From contig NZ_BAABJJ010000013.1 of assembly GCF_039543245.1 (NCBI RefSeq), positions 1 to 64,000 on the forward strand: a stretch of DNA of 64,000 nt, written 5' to 3'. The notes beneath the pieces were generated by a model. It ran no database searches, was not told the origin of the DNA, and saw only the letters and a list, made by a program, of their open reading frames with translations. A program made the position numbers and the translations under genes. The stretch comes from Algibacter_G agarivorans. GTDB lineage: Bacteria > Bacteroidota > Bacteroidia > Flavobacteriales > Flavobacteriaceae. Of the stretch, positions 50,679 through 58,701 are shown piece after piece (position 1 is the stretch's first letter; every line of letters starts with the position of its first letter).

Positions 50679-50721
50679 TAAATTTAAACACTAAAACCCC
50701 TTGGTACAATGATATTTATCA
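50679..50721 (-). promoter_or_regulatory. Stress-regulon promoter 3: box TGATATTTATCA for USP 4
   Basis: Box at 50710-50721. On the minus strand TTG follows directly and TAAATTTA (50679-50686) lies exactly 23 nt after the box. Predicted start about 50672, 12 nt before the ATG. Confidence 0.82.
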
Positions 50722-50831
50722 GATTGGTTTCTTTCAACAAACACAACTATTATCTAAGTTTCAGTATTAGAAAAAATCTCGTCTCAAAGCACTTAATATC
50801 AATTTAATAAACTGAAAAATCTTTACCTCAC

Positions 50832-50874
50832 TGATATATATCATTTGAAAAACCCCAAGTAGTTTGCATATTTA
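50832..50874 (+). promoter_or_regulatory. Stress-regulon promoter 4: box TGATATATATCA for DUF2267 operon
   Basis: Box at 50832-50843 (perfect), then TTTG, and 23 nt after the box CATATTTA (50867-50874), one mismatch from TAnnTTTA. Predicted start about 50881, 18 nt before the ATG at 50899. Confidence 0.78.
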
Positions 50875-50898
50875 TGTTCACACTAAAAGCAAACAGTT

Positions 50899-51345
50899 AT
50901 GGCACTTAATTTTAATCAATTTGCAGCAGAAGCAAATGCCTTTTTAAAAGACTATACTAAACAAATGAATTTAGGTAAAGACAAAGAAAAGGCTGGTCGT
51001 ATACTTTCTGCAATTCTACATGCTTTAAGAGATGTAATTTCTACACAAGAATCTTTGCAACTCATTGCTCAATTTCCCATGTTTTTAAAAGCAGTTTATG
51101 TAAATGGTTGGACCATCCATAAAAAAGAAAAAATTAAAACAATGACAGAGTTTATTGATTTAACAAGAAAATATGATGGTGTAACAGCCATTCATGATTT
51201 TGGATCGGACGAATTAGCTGAAAATTATATAGACACTACATTTATACTACTAAGAAAATACATTTCACTAGGAGAATTAGAAGATTTAAGAACAGAGCTT
51301 CCTAAAAATCTTAAATCGATGATTTATCAAAATATTATGTTTTAA
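50899..51345 (+). CDS. DUF2267 domain-containing protein
   Basis: 148 aa soluble helical protein. The N-terminal half (FAAEANAFLKDYTKQMN, then AGRILSAILHALRDVISTQESLQL, and QFPMFLKAVYVNGW) is the DUF2267 pattern. The C-terminal half may repeat the fold. Members accompany Usp, Hsp20 and phosphoribosyltransferase genes in stress clusters; function unknown. First gene of the box 4 operon with SDR, hydrolase and phosphoribosyltransferase. Confidence 0.85.
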   Translation: MALNFNQFAAEANAFLKDYTKQMNLGKDKEKAGRILSAILHALRDVISTQESLQLIAQFPMFLKAVYVNGWTIHKKEKIKTMTEFIDLTRKYDGVTAIHDFGSDELAENYIDTTFILLRKYISLGELEDLRTELPKNLKSMIYQNIMF

Positions 51346-51363
51346 CCGTTAAAAAAGAATGAC

Positions 51364-52125
51364 ATGAAAACTTTAGAAAATAAAGTGGTACTCATTACAG
51401 GTGGATCTAGAGGAATTGGTAAAGCAACCGCAAAACTATGTTTGGCTGAAGGTGCTAAAGTCATGTTGGTTGCCAGAGGAGAAGAAAAACTAAAAGCAAC
51501 TGCTAAAGAGTTGAATAGTGCGAATTTAGAATATTGCACTGCGGACGTTTCTAAAGCTGAAGACGTACAAAAATATACAAAAACAACACTATCAAAATTT
51601 AAAGGTATTGATATCTTTTTTAATAATGCAGGAATTGAAGGTTCTGTAAAACCAATAAAAGATTATCCTAATACAGAATTTGATAGCGTTATTGATATAA
51701 ATTTAAAAGGTGTTTGGTTGGGTTGTAAATATGTTATTCCAAAAATGAATGATGGAGGAAGCGTCATAATTACATCATCTGTAGCTGGTCTAAAAGGGTT
51801 TTCTGGCCTTGGCGCTTACGTGGCAAGCAAACATGCTGTTGTAGGTATAATGCGGGTGGCAGCCATAGAGTTTGCTGATCGTAACATTAGAGTTAACACC
51901 CTTCATCCAGGACCTGTAAATACCAGAATGATGCGCTCAATTGAAGAAAGTATTTCACCAGGTCATGCTGAAGACGTAAAAAAAGGTTTTGAAGAAGATA
52001 TCCTTTTTAAAAGATATGCAGAACCCGAAGAGATAGCACAATCGGTACTATTTCTTGCTTCTAATGCAAGCAAATATATAACAGGAACCATGCACATTAT
52101 TGATGGTGGTATGGCTGTTGGTTAA
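51364..52125 (+). CDS. SDR-family oxidoreductase (classical)
   Basis: 253 aa: cofactor loop TGGSRGIGKA (about residue 12), NNAGIEG, catalytic Ser in IITSSVAG, Tyr/Lys in AYVASKHAV, and the C-terminal GTMHIIDGGMAVG. A complete classical 3-oxoacyl-ACP-reductase/glucose dehydrogenase-like SDR; substrate unknown. Lies 18 nt after the DUF2267 gene. Confidence 0.9.
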   Translation: MKTLENKVVLITGGSRGIGKATAKLCLAEGAKVMLVARGEEKLKATAKELNSANLEYCTADVSKAEDVQKYTKTTLSKFKGIDIFFNNAGIEGSVKPIKDYPNTEFDSVIDINLKGVWLGCKYVIPKMNDGGSVIITSSVAGLKGFSGLGAYVASKHAVVGIMRVAAIEFADRNIRVNTLHPGPVNTRMMRSIEESISPGHAEDVKKGFEEDILFKRYAEPEEIAQSVLFLASNASKYITGTMHIIDGGMAVG

Positions 52126-52148
52126 AAAATGATTTATCTGTTAAAATT

Positions 52149-52805
52149 ATGGAAACAGAAACTGATTATAAAGACATTGAAATCCCTATAAATTCAGTGC
52201 GTTTAAAAGGGTATTTACGCCATGCAAAAAATAGTAAGGGCATGGTTCTATTTTCTCATGGTAGCGGTAGTAGCAGACTGAGTTCTAGAAATAACTATGT
52301 AGCCGATTTTTTATTAAACCAAGGGTTTTCTAGTTTACTTTTCGATTTACTTACACCACAAGAAGACACCAAGCATAAAAACCGTTTTGATATAGAACTT
52401 CTTACCGAAAGGCTTTTAAAAGCTACTCAGTGGACTATTAATAATAAAGAAACCCAGCATTTGCCTATAGCCTATTTTGGAGCAAGTACTGGAGCCGCCT
52501 CCGCACTTACTGCCGCATCATCATTAGGTACAACTATTAAAACCATAGTCTCTAGAGGAGGAAGACCAGACCTTGCAATGCCCATTTTAGATAAAATAAA
52601 ATCCCCAACGCTTTTAATCGTTGGTGGTAATGATCAAGCCGTTCTAAGCTTAAATAAAAAAGCCAAAAGCAAAATGAACGGTATTTGTGAATTACAGATT
52701 GTTAATGGTGCTTCACATTTATTTGAGGAGCCTGGTAAACTGGATATTGTGGCGCAACGAACAGCCAATTGGCTTAATATTTATTTGGGTTCAAAAAAAG
52801 AATAA
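52149..52805 (+). CDS. Alpha/beta hydrolase (dienelactone hydrolase-like)
   Basis: 218 aa. Oxyanion region VLFSHGSGSS, nucleophile elbow YFGASTGAASA (S113), acid D162 in VGGNDQAV and H190 in GASHLFEEPG: a full catalytic triad. The hydrolase directly precedes a phosphoribosyltransferase gene (2-nt gap). In other bacteria, including the DosR-regulated mycobacterial protein Rv0571c, these two domains are fused, so the products probably work together. Substrate unknown. Confidence 0.88.
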   Translation: METETDYKDIEIPINSVRLKGYLRHAKNSKGMVLFSHGSGSSRLSSRNNYVADFLLNQGFSSLLFDLLTPQEDTKHKNRFDIELLTERLLKATQWTINNKETQHLPIAYFGASTGAASALTAASSLGTTIKTIVSRGGRPDLAMPILDKIKSPTLLIVGGNDQAVLSLNKKAKSKMNGICELQIVNGASHLFEEPGKLDIVAQRTANWLNIYLGSKKE

Positions 52806-52807
52806 TT

Positions 52808-53455
52808 ATGTTTAAAGATAGAAAAACGGCTGGGTTACTACTCGCTGATAAGTTAAAAAAATACGCACGTAGCAAAAACGCCATAGTTGTAACCATTCCT
52901 AGAGGAGGACTTCCAATTGGTTATGCTATTGCAAAGCAATTATGTTTGCCTTTAGAAATTGTGTTATCTAAAAAAATTGGACACCCTTTGCACAAAGAGT
53001 TTGCCATTGGTGCGGTGACCTTAAATGATAGGATTTTAAGCGATGATGCCAATCAAGTTTCTAAACAATATTTAAATGAAGAAACCAGTAAAATTAGAAC
53101 GCTTTTAAAACAAAGACATGATTTGTACTATGGCACTAAAAAACCTTTAAATCTTAAAAACAAAATAACCATTCTTGTTGATGATGGCGTAGCTACAGGC
53201 CACACCCTAATTTCAAGCATAAAACTAATTGAAAAACAAAACCCATCGCAAATTATCGTAGCATTACCCGTTGGACCACCTTCAATTATTGAAAAAATAA
53301 AAAAGATACCCTTTGTAAACGATACTATTTGTTTGCTCGTCCCTGCAAACTTTCATGCTGTTGGTCAGTTTTATGAAAATTTCGACCAGGTTAACGATAA
53401 TGAAGTTATCAGGTTGTTAAAAGAAGCTAATAAAAATTTAGGGGTGATTATTTAA
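52808..53455 (+). CDS. Phosphoribosyltransferase family protein
   Basis: 215 aa with a type I PRTase fold: N-terminal VVTIPRGGLPIGYAIAKQL, and the PRPP loop TILVDDGVATGHT (residues 121-133) followed by a VALPVGPPS strand. Not a standard purine/pyrimidine enzyme; it belongs to the group found with dienelactone-type hydrolases in stress or dormancy loci. Two nt after the hydrolase stop. Confidence 0.88.
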   Translation: MFKDRKTAGLLLADKLKKYARSKNAIVVTIPRGGLPIGYAIAKQLCLPLEIVLSKKIGHPLHKEFAIGAVTLNDRILSDDANQVSKQYLNEETSKIRTLLKQRHDLYYGTKKPLNLKNKITILVDDGVATGHTLISSIKLIEKQNPSQIIVALPVGPPSIIEKIKKIPFVNDTICLLVPANFHAVGQFYENFDQVNDNEVIRLLKEANKNLGVII

Positions 53456-53514
53456 ACAAATATCAGGTTGATTTTTAACGCGCACTTCCTGCTATAAAGA
53501 GATACATTTCAAGC

Positions 53515-53557
53515 TGACAAATATCATGGTTCAAGCTGCTATAATTAAACAATTTTA
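53515..53557 (+). promoter_or_regulatory. Stress-regulon promoter 5: degenerate box for MBL-rhodanese gene
   Basis: TGACAAATATCA at 53515-53526: right half perfect, left half with one change (TGAC). CAATTTTA at 53550-53557 lies exactly 23 nt after the box, as in the other promoters, with one mismatch to TAnnTTTA. Predicted start about 53564; ATG at 53581. Confidence 0.6.
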
Positions 53558-53580
53558 AAAGAGGGTATAACTCAAAAATC

Positions 53581-55002
53581 ATGAAAGTAGAACAAATTTA
53601 TACAAGCTGTTTAGCGCAAGGCGCTTATTATATTGAGAGCCATGGTGAAGCAGCCGTTATTGATCCCTTACGTGAAGTTGATCAATATATAGCTATGGCA
53701 AAAGATAGGAAAGCAAAAATTAAATATGTGTTTGAAACTCATTTTCATGCAGATTTTGTTTCTAGTCATATCGATTTAGCAAAAAAAACGGGAGCGATTA
53801 TAGTTTATGGGCCAACAACAGTAAAAACAGGTTTCGATTTTGTAGTTGGAGAAGATGGACAAGAATTCAAGTTAGGAAATGTTAAAATTAGGCTATTACA
53901 TACACCAGGACATACCATGGAAAGTAGTTGTTATTTACTTATTGATGAAACCGGTAAAGAAACGGCATTGTTTTCTGGAGACACCTTGTTTATTGATGAT
54001 GTAGGACGTCCCGATTTAGCACAAAAAGTTATAGCAGAATTAACTCAAGAAAAACTTGCAGCACATTTGTTTGATTCCCTTCGTAATAAAATTATGCCGC
54101 TCCCTGACCACATTATAATTTATCCAGGACATGGAGCAGGTAGTGCTTGCGGCAAAAAAATGAGTGATGAAACAAGCGATACGCTAGGACATCAAAAAGA
54201 AACAAATTATGCGTTAAGAGCAGACATGACCAAAGAAGAGTTTATAGATGATATTTTAACAGGCTTAACACCTCCTCCAGGCTATTTTCCGCAAAACGTT
54301 TTAATAAACATCCAAGGCTACCAGAATATTGATAGCGTTATAAAAAAGGCAAAAACACCATTAACTGTTAATGCTTTTGAAAAAGCTATGCTGGAACATT
54401 GTGCTATTATTATAGATACTAGAGATGCACAAGCTTTTGCTAAAGGCTTTATACCAGATTCATATAATATTGGTATTGATGGAAGTTTTGCAAATTGGGT
54501 AGGCACTACCATAGTAAATACAAAACAAGCAATATTAATTGTTGCTGATCCAGGCAGAGAGGAAGAAGTTGCAAAAAGATTAGCAAGAATCGGGTTTGAT
54601 AATGCGCTTGGATTTTTAAAAGGAGGTATTGATGCTTGGAAAAAAGCTGGAAAAGAACTGGAAATGATTACATCTATTACAGCTAACCATTTAGCTACCA
54701 TAAAACAAAAAGAGCCTGTTGCCATTTTAGATGTACGTAGAGCCAGTGAATACAATAGTGAGCATATATTAAACGCCATAAATATGCCCTTAGACTATAT
54801 AAAAAATAGCATTAAAAAATTGGATAAAGAAAAAACCTATTATGTGCATTGCAGAAGTGGTTATCGTTCTATGGTATTTGTCTCTATTTTAAAATCTATG
54901 GGATTTAAGAATTTAATTGATATCAAAGGAGGTATTATCGCCCTGAAAAAAACTAAGAAGTTTAATATCTCAGAATATAAAGAACCTACTACCCTACTCT
55001 AA
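53581..55002 (+). CDS. MBL-fold hydrolase fused to two rhodanese domains (persulfide dioxygenase-like)
   Basis: 473 aa. An ETHE1-like metallo-hydrolase domain (~1-245) with THFHADFVSSH (H54, H56, D58), TPGHTMES and FSGDTLF; then two rhodanese domains (~255-355 and ~365-470). The first has D323 where the catalytic Cys would be (VADPGRE), so it is inactive; the second keeps C424 in YVHCRSGYRS. Such fusions oxidise glutathione or other persulfides and handle sulfane sulfur. Confidence 0.92.
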   Translation: MKVEQIYTSCLAQGAYYIESHGEAAVIDPLREVDQYIAMAKDRKAKIKYVFETHFHADFVSSHIDLAKKTGAIIVYGPTTVKTGFDFVVGEDGQEFKLGNVKIRLLHTPGHTMESSCYLLIDETGKETALFSGDTLFIDDVGRPDLAQKVIAELTQEKLAAHLFDSLRNKIMPLPDHIIIYPGHGAGSACGKKMSDETSDTLGHQKETNYALRADMTKEEFIDDILTGLTPPPGYFPQNVLINIQGYQNIDSVIKKAKTPLTVNAFEKAMLEHCAIIIDTRDAQAFAKGFIPDSYNIGIDGSFANWVGTTIVNTKQAILIVADPGREEEVAKRLARIGFDNALGFLKGGIDAWKKAGKELEMITSITANHLATIKQKEPVAILDVRRASEYNSEHILNAINMPLDYIKNSIKKLDKEKTYYVHCRSGYRSMVFVSILKSMGFKNLIDIKGGIIALKKTKKFNISEYKEPTTLL

Positions 55003-55099
55003 TTTATTAAAGGAATATTGGTGCCTTTTAATACTAAGAAATATATGCTCCCAAGTTGTATTGAAACAGATTACTAAAAGAAATTAAAATTTAAAGGAC

Positions 55100-55762
55100 A
55101 TGAAAGTACATGATTTTAGTCATCAAAATTCTATTATAAATCAGTTTATGGCTGAATTAAGGGATGTGAACACTCAAAAAGATATGATGCGTTTTAGAAA
55201 AAACATAGAACGTATAGGCGAAATTTTTGGCTATGAACTCAGTAAGACACTCTCTTATAAACCTGAAACTATTACAACACCTTTAGGCACAAAAGACATT
55301 AACTTACCCTTAGATGAATTAGTTCTATGCTCTGTTTTAAGAGCAGGTTTGCCTTTGCACAAGGGATTACTAAATGTATTTGATAAATCTGAAAACGGGT
55401 TCATTTCAGCTTATAGGAAACATAAAAACAATAAAAAATCTATTGAAATTGTAGTAGAATATTTGGCAGCACCAAATTTAGATAATAAAACACTCTTACT
55501 TATAGACCCTATGTTGGCAACAGGTAAAACTCTAGAAAATGTTTTTAATGCATTAAAAAATCATGGGAATCCTAAACGGATTCATATCGTTTCTGTTATT
55601 GGATCAAAACCTGGTGTTGCTTATGTAAATTCCATTTTCCCAAAAGACACCCAACTTTGGATTGCCTCTATAGATAATACTTTAGATCAGGATGCCCATA
55701 TTGTTCCTGGTTTGGGAGATGCTGGAGATTTATCGTTTGGATTAAAACTTAAAAAAATATAA
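55100..55762 (+). CDS. upp: Uracil phosphoribosyltransferase
   Basis: 220 aa. Converts uracil and PRPP to UMP. Key blocks: VLCSVLRAGLPLHKGLL, the PRPP loop LLIDPMLATGKTLENV, and the C-terminal uracil-binding region VPGLGDAGDLSFGLK. Somewhat longer N-terminus than E. coli Upp, typical of Bacteroidota. Located 97 bp after the MBL-rhodanese gene with no FNR-like box in the gap, so either read-through or its own promoter. Strong terminator at 55791. Confidence 0.93.
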   Translation: MKVHDFSHQNSIINQFMAELRDVNTQKDMMRFRKNIERIGEIFGYELSKTLSYKPETITTPLGTKDINLPLDELVLCSVLRAGLPLHKGLLNVFDKSENGFISAYRKHKNNKKSIEIVVEYLAAPNLDNKTLLLIDPMLATGKTLENVFNALKNHGNPKRIHIVSVIGSKPGVAYVNSIFPKDTQLWIASIDNTLDQDAHIVPGLGDAGDLSFGLKLKKI

Positions 55763-55790
55763 ATATCACCACATAAGTTTTAACAAAAAA

Positions 55791-55819
55791 AAGGGGATTG
55801 TTTATAAAAACATCCCCTT
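55791..55819 (+). terminator. Intrinsic terminator of upp
   Basis: AAGGGGAT (55791-55798) pairs with ATCCCCTT (55812-55819) around a 13-nt loop, followed by ATTTTC. It lies 28 nt after the upp stop. Confidence 0.82.
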
Positions 55820-55869
55820 ATTTTCTCCACATTACTCAATATATGTGAATCAATTAATAGCCACCATTT

Positions 55870-56225
55870 AAATAAGAAACAGGAAGCCTAAACTTCCTAT
55901 TTCTTATTTGAAATGTTTGATTTTATTAACCAACCTTTTCCTAATCATTAATATCCCTAATAAAAGCTATATTAAATCTTAAGTAACCAATATCTTCAAA
56001 CATTTCAATACAGTACTAAACATTTTGCAATGTAAAGTTCTGGTTTTTTCATAAAAAGCAGGAAGTCTAAACTTCCTGCTTTTCCAAAGTATTTAATTTC
56101 ATCATTGAGCTTTGGTTTTCTACTGTACATCTTTATCACTAAAGACAACATTGAGATTTTCCTGCCTAATAATAGCTTCAAACACTTTGTTTTAGTATTA
56201 GCGTTTTGCAACGACAATACCTATA
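55870..56225 (-). repeat. Tandem ~180-bp degenerate repeat with a shared hairpin motif
   Basis: Both units contain AGGAAG-Y-CTAAACTTCCT within a long hairpin (unit A hairpin 55870-55909, unit B hairpin 56054-56083). About 112-116 bp beyond it each has CTTCAAACA, a GTAYTA and TTTTGCAA (unit A ~55994-56030, unit B ~56176-56211). The spacing between units is 179-182 bp for both landmarks. The middle parts have diverged. On the minus strand both hairpins are followed by T residues. Confidence 0.6.
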
Positions 56226-56257
56226 TTTTTACAACTATGTAAAAGAACTTTCTAATA
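56050..56257 (-). ncRNA. Candidate small RNA driven by orphan stress-regulon promoter
   Basis: A complete box-TATATTAG promoter (56264-56306) points left into DNA without a credible protein gene. The predicted transcript starts near 56257 and ends at a perfect 12-bp hairpin, AAAAGCAGGAAG / CTTCCTGCTTTT (56054-56065 / 56072-56083), with a T-run on the minus strand: ~207 nt. Read-through would reach a second related hairpin at 55870. A short peptide cannot be excluded, but the longest frame runs through the terminator stem. Confidence 0.6.
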
Positions 56258-56263
56258 ATGATG

Positions 56264-56306
56264 CTAATATAATTCGCTATTTTTCAATAGGAAATGATAT
56301 ATATCA
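56264..56306 (-). promoter_or_regulatory. Stress-regulon promoter 6: orphan box TGATATATATCA
   Basis: Box at 56295-56306 (perfect), just past the stop of the 128-aa membrane protein. On the minus strand TATATTAG (56264-56271), identical to the Hsp20 -7 element, lies exactly 23 nt from the box. No start codon of a recognisable gene follows; see the small-RNA candidate. Confidence 0.75.
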
Positions 56307-56316
56307 GTTTAGAAAA

Positions 56317-56703
56317 TTATGCAGGTATAATTCCATAAACAATATTTAACAAAAACAAGCCCGTAAAAAACAGCAAGGTATAAATAACCTGTACCAGTTT
56401 TATATTTATAAATTCTAATACAGCTACCGTACGCTTTGGGAACACAAATAAAGATAGCCCAATATAAAGCGAAATCCACCCAATAAAGGTTATAATAAGT
56501 TTCCAGTTTGGTTCCCAAATATTATGGAACAGAATGTTAAGTAAACCTACAATAATAGCAACAAAAGATGTGACAATTAAAAATTTCTCATCATTTAAAT
56601 CGTTGAAAATCTGTTTTATTCGCTTGGGATTTAAACTTAATATCAAGAAGAATATGATAAGGTACCAACCCCAAAACTTGGCTAAAAAAATTGAATTATC
56701 CAT
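56317..56703 (-). CDS. Small integral membrane protein (128 aa)
   Basis: Four predicted transmembrane helices (around residues 8-26, 41-62, 69-87, 100-125), with short charged loops such as NPKRIKQIFNDLNDEKF. Family not recognised. It starts 6 nt after the USP 5 stop, so the two are in one transcription unit under box 7. Function unknown. Confidence 0.72.
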   Translation of the reverse strand: MDNSIFLAKFWGWYLIIFFLILSLNPKRIKQIFNDLNDEKFLIVTSFVAIIVGLLNILFHNIWEPNWKLIITFIGWISLYIGLSLFVFPKRTVAVLEFINIKLVQVIYTLLFFTGLFLLNIVYGIIPA

Positions 56704-56709
56704 AATGCA

Positions 56710-57558
56710 TTATATTTTTTCGTGTAATACTAAAAATGGTATTTCTGTATGAAAACTTATTTCTTCAACTTTTGAATGAAATAAGATTTGCTGAAAATAG
56801 TTTAGGTTTTTTGCTACCATACAAATCATATTTATATTCCTGCTCTCTAAAAAACATCGTATGGCATCTTCAACTTTATTATTTGTTAAATAATGAAAGC
56901 TATGATTTAAGGGACTAAAATAGTCATGTAGCAATTCTCTATTATTATTTTGATTGTTGTTTAAGTGTGGTTTCTTTTTACTAATATGAAGAATTCTTAG
57001 TGCAGATTGGTAGGTTTCTAAAATTTCTGAAAGCGGTTGCAATATTTGTATATCATAGGTTAATGAAAAATCTGTAGGAAAGGCTATTTCTTCCAGTTTA
57101 ACAAATTGAGCATTTTCTGGTATTGCTAAAGTGGTACATTTTACTTTGGTAATAACATGACCTGTATTGCTTCCCACAATAATTTTTTTTAAACCAGAAG
57201 CCCCTTTAGTGCCCATAACAATGCAATCTATTTTTTTTTCTTCTACATGTTTCCTAATAGATTCTATAAAAAAATCATAATCTGAAAGTGTATAAAACCT
57301 ATGTTTTTTATTAGGTGAACATTGTACTGCAATATGCTTTAAAATTTCTCGTAACTTTATTTTGGTTGGTTTGGAATAAACGGTTTCTATGACTTCTTCA
57401 TTAGCTATATATAAAGCGTCATTTATTATTGGGTTACTTAACCTATTTACGTGTAGTAAATAAAAATTGCAGGTTTCTTTTTCAAAAAAACTAATAGCAT
57501 ATTTAATAGCGTTCCATGAATTTTCTGAGAAATCGGTGAGGAGTAATATATTTTTCAT
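56710..57558 (-). CDS. Universal stress protein, tandem UspA domains (USP 5)
   Basis: 282 aa starting MKNILLLTDFSENSWNAIKYAI. Nucleotide loop VMGTKGASGLKKIIVGSNTGHVI in domain 1, degenerate second domain (EEIAFPTDFSLTYD onwards). Separated by ~6 kb from the other four Usp genes and placed next to the sensor/regulator pair, with its own box and -7 element; co-transcribed with a small membrane protein. Confidence 0.88.
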   Translation of the reverse strand: MKNILLLTDFSENSWNAIKYAISFFEKETCNFYLLHVNRLSNPIINDALYIANEEVIETVYSKPTKIKLREILKHIAVQCSPNKKHRFYTLSDYDFFIESIRKHVEEKKIDCIVMGTKGASGLKKIIVGSNTGHVITKVKCTTLAIPENAQFVKLEEIAFPTDFSLTYDIQILQPLSEILETYQSALRILHISKKKPHLNNNQNNNRELLHDYFSPLNHSFHYLTNNKVEDAIRCFLESRNINMICMVAKNLNYFQQILFHSKVEEISFHTEIPFLVLHEKI

Positions 57559-57579
57559 CTAACAGCATCTTTACACTCA

Positions 57580-57622
57580 CTAATTTAAAGTAAAGTACTA
57601 CTAGATGAAATGATATTGGTCA
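57580..57622 (-). promoter_or_regulatory. Stress-regulon promoter 7: box for USP 5
   Basis: TGATATTGGTCA at 57611-57622 (left half perfect on the plus strand, right half GTCA). On the minus strand TAAATTAG (57580-57587) lies exactly 23 nt from the box. Predicted start about 57573, 15 nt before the ATG. Confidence 0.75.
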
Positions 57623-57645
57623 TTTAATGAGGATTCAAACCAAAA

Positions 57646-58701
57646 CTAACTTATACTTTTCAACTTTTCAATATCTATGACCTTAATATTTCTGCCTTCT
57701 GCTTTTATAATGCCCTGTTTTTTAAACTCTGTTAATGCTCTAATTAATGTTTCGGAAGCTATCCCGGCAACACTTGCCAAATCATTTCTGGAGATTTTTA
57801 TGGGATCTTCTGGTTTCCTATTTATTTTTTCAGCAAATTTTAAAATAGTAGTCGCTGTTTTTTTATTAACCGTACCATAAGCCATTTGCAAAAGCTGTTC
57901 TTTTACATTAGACAAATCATGAGTTAATAATTCAATGAGCTCTAACACCACTTTATGATTTTTATCAAGGATGTCACTAAAATCTATTATTGAAATACCG
58001 ACTAACTTGGTGTTTGTTAAAGCCGTTGCTGTTTCTTTATGAGGTATGTTTTGCGTAAAGGATGTATAACCAAATAAATCATCTTCTTTATATAAAGCTG
58101 TTACAAGTTCTTTACCATGTCCGTCTATCCTATAACATTTTACAGCGCCTTGGTTTATTAGATAGATGTAATTGGAATGGTCATCTTCATGATAAATAAC
58201 GTCTTCTTTATTAAACATAAATTCATCACCATAATCATCAAAGAAATTTTTTAAATCATTAAGTGTTTTTAATTCAGTTTGATTAGGCTGAAGTATTTCA
58301 CTTTTTGTAAGCGTATTGAGTTCTTGTAAAATGGAAACTTTTGCTAAACGACTTTCAATAGCGCTAATAAGGTCGTCTTCAGTAAAAGGTTTTGTAATAT
58401 AATCGTCTGCCCCTAAATTCATGCCTTTTCTAACATCGCTACGTTCTGATTTTGCAGATAAAAATATAAAGGGAATATATTTTGTAGCCTTGTTATTTGA
58501 AAGTATTTTAAGTGCGCTATAACCATCTAGTTCTGGCATCATGATATCGCATATAATAATATCTGGCCGTTCTTTTTTAGCCAATGCTACACCTGTTTTG
58601 CCATTTGAAGCATATAAAACCGTGTAACCAGACAGCTCCAAAAGTTCAGCTGTATTTTCTCTTAAAACAATATCGTCTTCTATAAGTAAAACTGTTTTCA
58701 T
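57646..58701 (-). CDS. Response regulator with receiver, cNMP-binding-type and CRP/FNR HTH domains
   Basis: 351 aa. Receiver domain (1-125) with D52 in CDIMMPELDG and K104 in ITKPF; a cyclic-nucleotide-binding-fold domain (~150-270); a winged HTH (~278-345) with recognition helix ASETLIRALTEFKKQG. The E317-x3-R321 pair matches the E/R pair by which CRP and FNR read the TGA core. No FNR-type N-terminal cysteine cluster is present, so the input is phosphorylation. Its ATG overlaps the kinase stop (58698-58701). Best candidate to bind the TGAT-N4-ATCA boxes. Confidence 0.92.
   Translation of the reverse strand: MKTVLLIEDDIVLRENTAELLELSGYTVLYASNGKTGVALAKKERPDIIICDIMMPELDGYSALKILSNNKATKYIPFIFLSAKSERSDVRKGMNLGADDYITKPFTEDDLISAIESRLAKVSILQELNTLTKSEILQPNQTELKTLNDLKNFFDDYGDEFMFNKEDVIYHEDDHSNYIYLINQGAVKCYRIDGHGKELVTALYKEDDLFGYTSFTQNIPHKETATALTNTKLVGISIIDFSDILDKNHKVVLELIELLTHDLSNVKEQLLQMAYGTVNKKTATTILKFAEKINRKPEDPIKISRNDLASVAGIASETLIRALTEFKKQGIIKAEGRNIKVIDIEKLKSIS

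Larger units (their letters stand above)
55763..56316. other. 554-bp region without a convincing protein gene
   Basis: Contents in order: upp terminator (55791-55819), two related hairpins ~180 bp apart (55870-55909 and 56054-56083), a candidate small RNA on the minus strand (56050-56257) and its FNR-like promoter (56264-56306). A 70-codon frame at 56005-56217 starts at TTG and runs through a strong hairpin, so I do not call it a gene. Confidence 0.7.

Noticed and set aside
53581..55002. Antibiotic-resistance beta-lactamase
   Set aside because: The metallo-hydrolase domain is of the ETHE1/persulfide dioxygenase type fused to rhodaneses, cytoplasmic and without a signal peptide.
56005..56217. 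70-codon frame on the minus strand within the small-RNA region
   Set aside because: Starts at TTG, runs through a perfect 12-bp terminator hairpin and shows no recognisable protein pattern; a non-coding transcript fits the promoter and terminator better.
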